Assembly (NCBI GenBank): GCA_024276495.1 | Contig: JAJRXC010000081.1 | Span: 1-64,000 of the forward strand | Direction of reading: 5' to 3' | DNA: 64,000 bases | Source: Actinomycetes bacterium | GTDB taxonomy: Bacteria; Actinomycetota; Acidimicrobiia; Acidimicrobiales; Aldehydirespiratoraceae | Part shown: positions 60,660 to 64,000 of the stretch, one piece after another | Layout of the letters: the number at the start of each line of letters is the position of its first letter | Position numbering within the stretch: the first letter of the stretch is position 1 | Translations under genes and position numbers: made by a program | The notes under the pieces: model-generated | Seen by the model: only the letters and a program-made list of their open reading frames with translations | Told to the model about the DNA's origin: nothing | Database searches by the model: none

Positions 60660-62750
60660 TCAGTCCCGAAGCAGGACCCGGGCCAGGCCGTCGACATCGG
60701 GCAACTCGCCGAGCGGTCCGATCAGTGAGACCTGGTCGTCGGCACACAGCACCAGACTGTCACCGGCCCGCACCACCTGCCCGTCGCGGCGGATCGCTTC
60801 GAGTCGGTAGCCCGCCTCGACGGAGAGCTCGTCGATCCGATGGCCGATGAGCGCGCCGGTCGACAGCTCGGGGAGCAGGGTGTACTGGCCGATCGAGAGA
60901 TCAGGGAGCAATGCCTCCTTCACCTCGGCCTCGTAGCCCGCCTCGGCCACCGCGGTGGCGCCGTCGGCATGGAGGTAGGCGGCCAGCTCCCCCGCGAGGC
61001 GAAGGGCCCGGCCCGGGGCCTCTGCACAGCCGGCGAGAAAGAACAAGGCGTTGACCCGCTCGCCCCGTCCACCCCACTCGGCCGGGATGCGAATGCCACC
61101 CTCGGCCCGCACGATCACCAGATGATCGTCGTCGGTGTCGAAGAAGGCGAGCGGCGTCGCCGTGGGATGATCCTCGCTCGGCTGGATCCACAACGAACCC
61201 GACTCGAGGAACCGGTCGCTCACCTCGTCGGCGCCGAGGCCGACGCGCGCGCCGAGCACCTCGGCCGCCCGCCGGGCCGCCTCGGCGATGTCGTCGGCCG
61301 CGGGAACGCTTATCACCGCGGCCCGGGCGATCAACCCGGGGTACTCGTCGTCGGCCCGGAGCCCGTGGCTCTGCATCGCCTCGCTGATCTCGCGGTCGAG
61401 ACCCCGATCGACGAGACGACCCCAACGCTCGAACACGTGGTAGATGGCCCCCGCGTGCTGGGCCCGCGTCCGGGCGTAGAACAGATACCAGGCGATGCCG
61501 ACCACGACGGTGGCGCCGGTGAGCGACAGGGCCAACGCGCCGAGCTCGACGATCAAGAAGATGTCGACGACCAGCCCGAAGATCTGGAGATACGGGAACA
61601 GCGGTGCCCGGAACCCCGGCGCGTACGAGGAGATTCGGGCGGCGCGGAGCACGATCACCGCGGCGTTCACCATGCCGAGCGTCAACAGCACGAACGCGCT
61701 GGCCAGCTTGGCGATCGCGGCCACGTCGAACGCGACGACGATCACCGCCATTCCCGTACCGGTCGTCAGCACACCCCACAACGGCGTGTTCCAGCGAGTC
61801 AGCTTCTGGAACCGGGGCGCGAGGAGTCGGTCGCGGCTCATCGCCAGCGGGTAGCGCGCCGCGGCGAGGATGCCCGCGTTCGTCGCCGACGAGAACGCCG
61901 CGAGCGCGGCGAGCGCCACCAGCACCGCACCGGCGGTCGGCAAGAAGAGCTCACCGGCGGTGTAGATCGGGGCGAGGTTGGTGAGCAGGTCGTCGGTGGG
62001 CACCGCGGCCACGGTCACCAGCATGCCGAGGGTGTAGATCGCGGTGCTGACCAACAGCGACAACGACATCCCGAGTGGGATGTTGCGGGAGGGATCCTCG
62101 ATCTCCTCCGCCGCGGAGGCGACCTTGGTCAGTCCTCCATAGGACACGAAGACGAGACCGACGACCGCGGCGAGACCGGCGACTCCCTCGGTGTAGAACG
62201 GACTGAGGCTGCCGGCGCCGTCGCCGAGCGCCACCACCCCCGCCGTCAGGAACCACGCCAGCACGGCCAGCACGAAGCCGACGAGCCCCATCTGCAGTGC
62301 CGCGCTCACCCGGGATCCGAGGATGTTGATGACGACGAAACCGGTGATCAGCACGAGGGCGAGCGGCTTGGCCGGAATGTCGAAGGCGAGGTTCAGGTAG
62401 GCGCTCATGCCGATGAGCGCGAAGGCGTCCTTGAGGACGAGTGAGAGCCAGGTGACGATCCCGGCAACCGTTCCCACCGCCGGGCCGAACGCCCGCTCGA
62501 GGAAGTAGTAGGCCCCACCGGCGCGCGGCATCGCCGTGCTCAGCTCCGCCACCGAGAACATCGCCGGAAACGCAAGCAGACCGGCGATCCCGTAGGCGAG
62601 GACCGCGCTCGGTCCTGCCTCGGCCGCGGCGAGCCCGGGAAGGAGGAACAGACCGGAACTGAGCATCGCCCCGGTGCTGAGAACGAACACGTGCCGGAGT
62701 CCGAGTGAGCGGGTCAGCCGTCGGTTGTCCTCGGCGGCAGGGCGAGCCAT
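60660..62750 (-). CDS. APC-family amino-acid permease with Usp-like and TrkA-C tail
   Basis: 696 aa. Residues about 15-425 form a twelve-helix APC transporter (VFVLSTGAMLSSGLFLLPGL, PRAGGAYYFLERAFG, VSYGGLTKVASAAEEIEDPS). About 200 cytoplasmic residues follow: a stress-protein-like region (GLIARAAVISVPAADDIAEA, then LAFFDTDDDHLVIVR) and a C-terminal TrkA-C/RCK domain (IDELSVEAGYRLEAIRRDGQ, GDSLVLCADDQ). Ligand gating of amino-acid transport is inferred. TAGGGT lies 5 nt before the ATG; the rimO promoter is back to back with it. Confidence 0.87.
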   Translation of the reverse strand: MARPAAEDNRRLTRSLGLRHVFVLSTGAMLSSGLFLLPGLAAAEAGPSAVLAYGIAGLLAFPAMFSVAELSTAMPRAGGAYYFLERAFGPAVGTVAGIVTWLSLVLKDAFALIGMSAYLNLAFDIPAKPLALVLITGFVVINILGSRVSAALQMGLVGFVLAVLAWFLTAGVVALGDGAGSLSPFYTEGVAGLAAVVGLVFVSYGGLTKVASAAEEIEDPSRNIPLGMSLSLLVSTAIYTLGMLVTVAAVPTDDLLTNLAPIYTAGELFLPTAGAVLVALAALAAFSSATNAGILAAARYPLAMSRDRLLAPRFQKLTRWNTPLWGVLTTGTGMAVIVVAFDVAAIAKLASAFVLLTLGMVNAAVIVLRAARISSYAPGFRAPLFPYLQIFGLVVDIFLIVELGALALSLTGATVVVGIAWYLFYARTRAQHAGAIYHVFERWGRLVDRGLDREISEAMQSHGLRADDEYPGLIARAAVISVPAADDIAEAARRAAEVLGARVGLGADEVSDRFLESGSLWIQPSEDHPTATPLAFFDTDDDHLVIVRAEGGIRIPAEWGGRGERVNALFFLAGCAEAPGRALRLAGELAAYLHADGATAVAEAGYEAEVKEALLPDLSIGQYTLLPELSTGALIGHRIDELSVEAGYRLEAIRRDGQVVRAGDSLVLCADDQVSLIGPLGELPDVDGLARVLLRD

Positions 62751-62755
62751 CCGCC

Positions 62756-62779
62756 ACCCTAACCAACCGGCACTAGGCT
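62756..62779. promoter_or_regulatory. Divergent -10 elements for the permease and rimO
   Basis: TAGGGT on the minus strand (62756-62761) is 5 nt from the permease ATG. TAGGCT on the plus strand (62774-62779) is 6 nt from the rimO ATG. Only 35 bp separate the two genes, so both promoters must be leaderless or nearly so. Confidence 0.5.
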
Positions 62780-62785
62780 GATCGG

Positions 62786-64000
62786 ATGTCCGAGCCGGCC
62801 CGCACCTACGCGATCGTCACCCTCGGATGTCCGAAGAACGAGGTCGACTCCGACAAGCTCGAAGAGACCCTTCTCGCCGACGGGCTCGCGGCGGTCGACG
62901 AGGTCGGCGAGGCCGACCTCGTCGTCGTCAACACGTGCGCGTTCATCGAAGAGGCCCGGGCCGAATCCGTCGACACGATCCTGGCGGTGGCGGCGGCCCG
63001 TCGGCCCGGCGCCGAGCTGGTCGTCACCGGATGCATGGCCGAACGCCATGGGGCCGAGCTGGCCGACGAGCTCGGTGAGATCGACCGGATCGCACCGTTC
63101 GGGGCCGCCCTGGCGCCGTCGTCCGCCGTGCCGGTCACCCTCGGGGCCACCCGTCGCGCCCCCGACTTCGACCTGCTCAACCTGCCCCGGCCGGCCTCGG
63201 CTCGCCCGTGGGCCTACGTGAAGATCGCCGAGGGCTGTGACCGGGCCTGCGGGTTCTGCGCGATCCCGACGTTTCGCGGACCGCAGCGAAGTCGCACGAT
63301 CGCCCAGATCCTGACCGAGGTCGAGCAACTCGACGCCCGCGAGATCGTGCTCGTCGCCCAGGACCTCGCCGCGTACGGGCGGGATCAGGGCGTGGGGGAG
63401 CGGGCCATCGTCCCACTGATCGAGAAGGTCGCGGCCGAGGTGGATCGGGTTCGGCTGCTCTACCTCTACCCGTCGGATCTCGACGAGCGTCTGATCGACA
63501 CGATCTGTGCCACCGGTGTTCCCTACTTCGATCTGAGCCTCCAACACGTGTCACCGCCGTTGATGCGACGGATGAGACGCTGGGGCGACGGGCCGCGATT
63601 CCTCGAACGGATCGACGCGATCCGCGGGCGAGAGCCCGACGCGGCGTTCCGGTCGAACTTCATCGTCGGGTATCCCGGCGAGACGGAAGCCGACCACGAC
63701 CAACTGCTCGGGTTCGTGGAAGCGGCCCGCCTCGACTGGTGCGGCTTCTTCGCGTACTCGAAGGAGGACGGCACCCACGCCGCGACCCTCGACGGGGCCG
63801 TCGATCCGGACCTGCGCGACGAGCGTCTCGCCGAGTTGCGTGAGCTCCAGGACGCGATCACGGCCGAGAAACGTGACGAACTGATCGGCCGTGAGGTCGA
63901 AGTGCTCGTGGACGAGCCCGGCGTCGGTCGCACCCATCGAGAAGCCCCCGAGATCGACGGCGTGGTCGCGGTGCCCCAGACTCTTCCCGTGGGATCGTTC
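62786..64000 (+). CDS. rimO: Ribosomal protein S12 methylthiotransferase RimO (3' end beyond window)
   Basis: 405 codons are visible and the frame is open at the window edge. The N-terminal cluster motifs LGCPKNEVDSDK, VVNTCAFIEEARAESV and VTGCMAER identify a MiaB/RimO methylthiotransferase, and LGCPKN with DxD favours RimO. The radical SAM motif is AEGCDRACGFCAIPTFRGPQ. LYLYPSDLDERL, SLQHVSPPLMRRMRR and SNFIVGYPGETEADHDQLLG follow. The TRAM domain begins near RDELIGREVEVLVDE. It methylthiolates Asp88 of S12. ATG 6 nt after TAGGCT. Confidence 0.92.
   Translation, partial: MSEPARTYAIVTLGCPKNEVDSDKLEETLLADGLAAVDEVGEADLVVVNTCAFIEEARAESVDTILAVAAARRPGAELVVTGCMAERHGAELADELGEIDRIAPFGAALAPSSAVPVTLGATRRAPDFDLLNLPRPASARPWAYVKIAEGCDRACGFCAIPTFRGPQRSRTIAQILTEVEQLDAREIVLVAQDLAAYGRDQGVGERAIVPLIEKVAAEVDRVRLLYLYPSDLDERLIDTICATGVPYFDLSLQHVSPPLMRRMRRWGDGPRFLERIDAIRGREPDAAFRSNFIVGYPGETEADHDQLLGFVEAARLDWCGFFAYSKEDGTHAATLDGAVDPDLRDERLAELRELQDAITAEKRDELIGREVEVLVDEPGVGRTHREAPEIDGVVAVPQTLPVGSF

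Overview
The window looks like chromosomal DNA from a high-GC actinobacterium, most likely class Acidimicrobiia (Ilumatobacter-like). The evidence is a single-polypeptide 2-oxoglutarate decarboxylase of actinobacterial type, a UvrD2-like helicase with an HRDC tail, an MhuD-type haem-degrading enzyme, ATP-dependent PckA, and the conserved actinobacterial orders fakA-like/recG/rsmD/coaD/yceD/rpmF/plsX/acpP/rnc/mutM/smc and rpsO/pnp/pepR/dapB/dapA/rnj/ftsK. Clade assignment is inference. I saw no rRNA, tRNA, CRISPR array or insertion sequence.

Layout. 1-5.3 kb: ettA, a three-part NYN/S1-like/Lys-Ala-tail protein, a HAD hydrolase and a SatD-like gene with three phased operator-like palindromes plus a membrane partner. 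5.3-16 kb: kgd, xth, a CPA2 antiporter with a stress-protein tail, a lipoprotein, uvrD2-like helicase, a zincin, PH-SHOCT and GNAT proteins. 16-22.8 kb: EamA transporter, a convergent apbE/haem-membrane-protein operon, alpha/beta hydrolase, CoA racemase, PIG-L deacetylase, MhuD-like enzyme and an Lrp-type RAM domain. 22.8-26 kb: pckA, then an orphan AbiEi-DUF559 gene bracketed by two related hairpin/G-rich repeat elements. 26-39 kb: the housekeeping cluster from the fakA-like gene to smc, including a 59-aa zinc ribbon antisense to the recG end, an rnc with no ordinary start codon and a MutM homologue whose catalytic and zinc residues are replaced. 39-44 kb: F420-type oxidoreductase, SDR, a ferredoxin/ferredoxin-reductase pair, YhhN and small exported proteins. 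44-64 kb: rpsO, pnp (leader hairpin, RGG-rich tail), pepR, a decayed patch with two pseudogenes, then dapB, SURF1, DsbB-like, TlpA-like, dapA, rnj, ftsK, a Na+/Ca2+ exchanger, an amino-acid permease and the start of rimO.

Together the genes serve translation and ribosome biogenesis (ettA, rsmD, yceD, rpmF, rpsO, rimO), RNA decay (pnp, rnc, rnj, NYN protein), phospholipid and acyl-chain supply (fakA-like, plsX, acpP), lysine/diaminopimelate synthesis (dapA, dapB), chromosome segregation and repair (smc, ftsK, recG, uvrD2-like, xth) and central carbon flux (kgd, pckA). At least 17 genes have a TANNNT hexamer 5-8 nt before the start codon with no ribosome binding site, which points to widespread leaderless transcription. 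Several gene starts were therefore chosen from promoter position, family length or overlap with the upstream gene.
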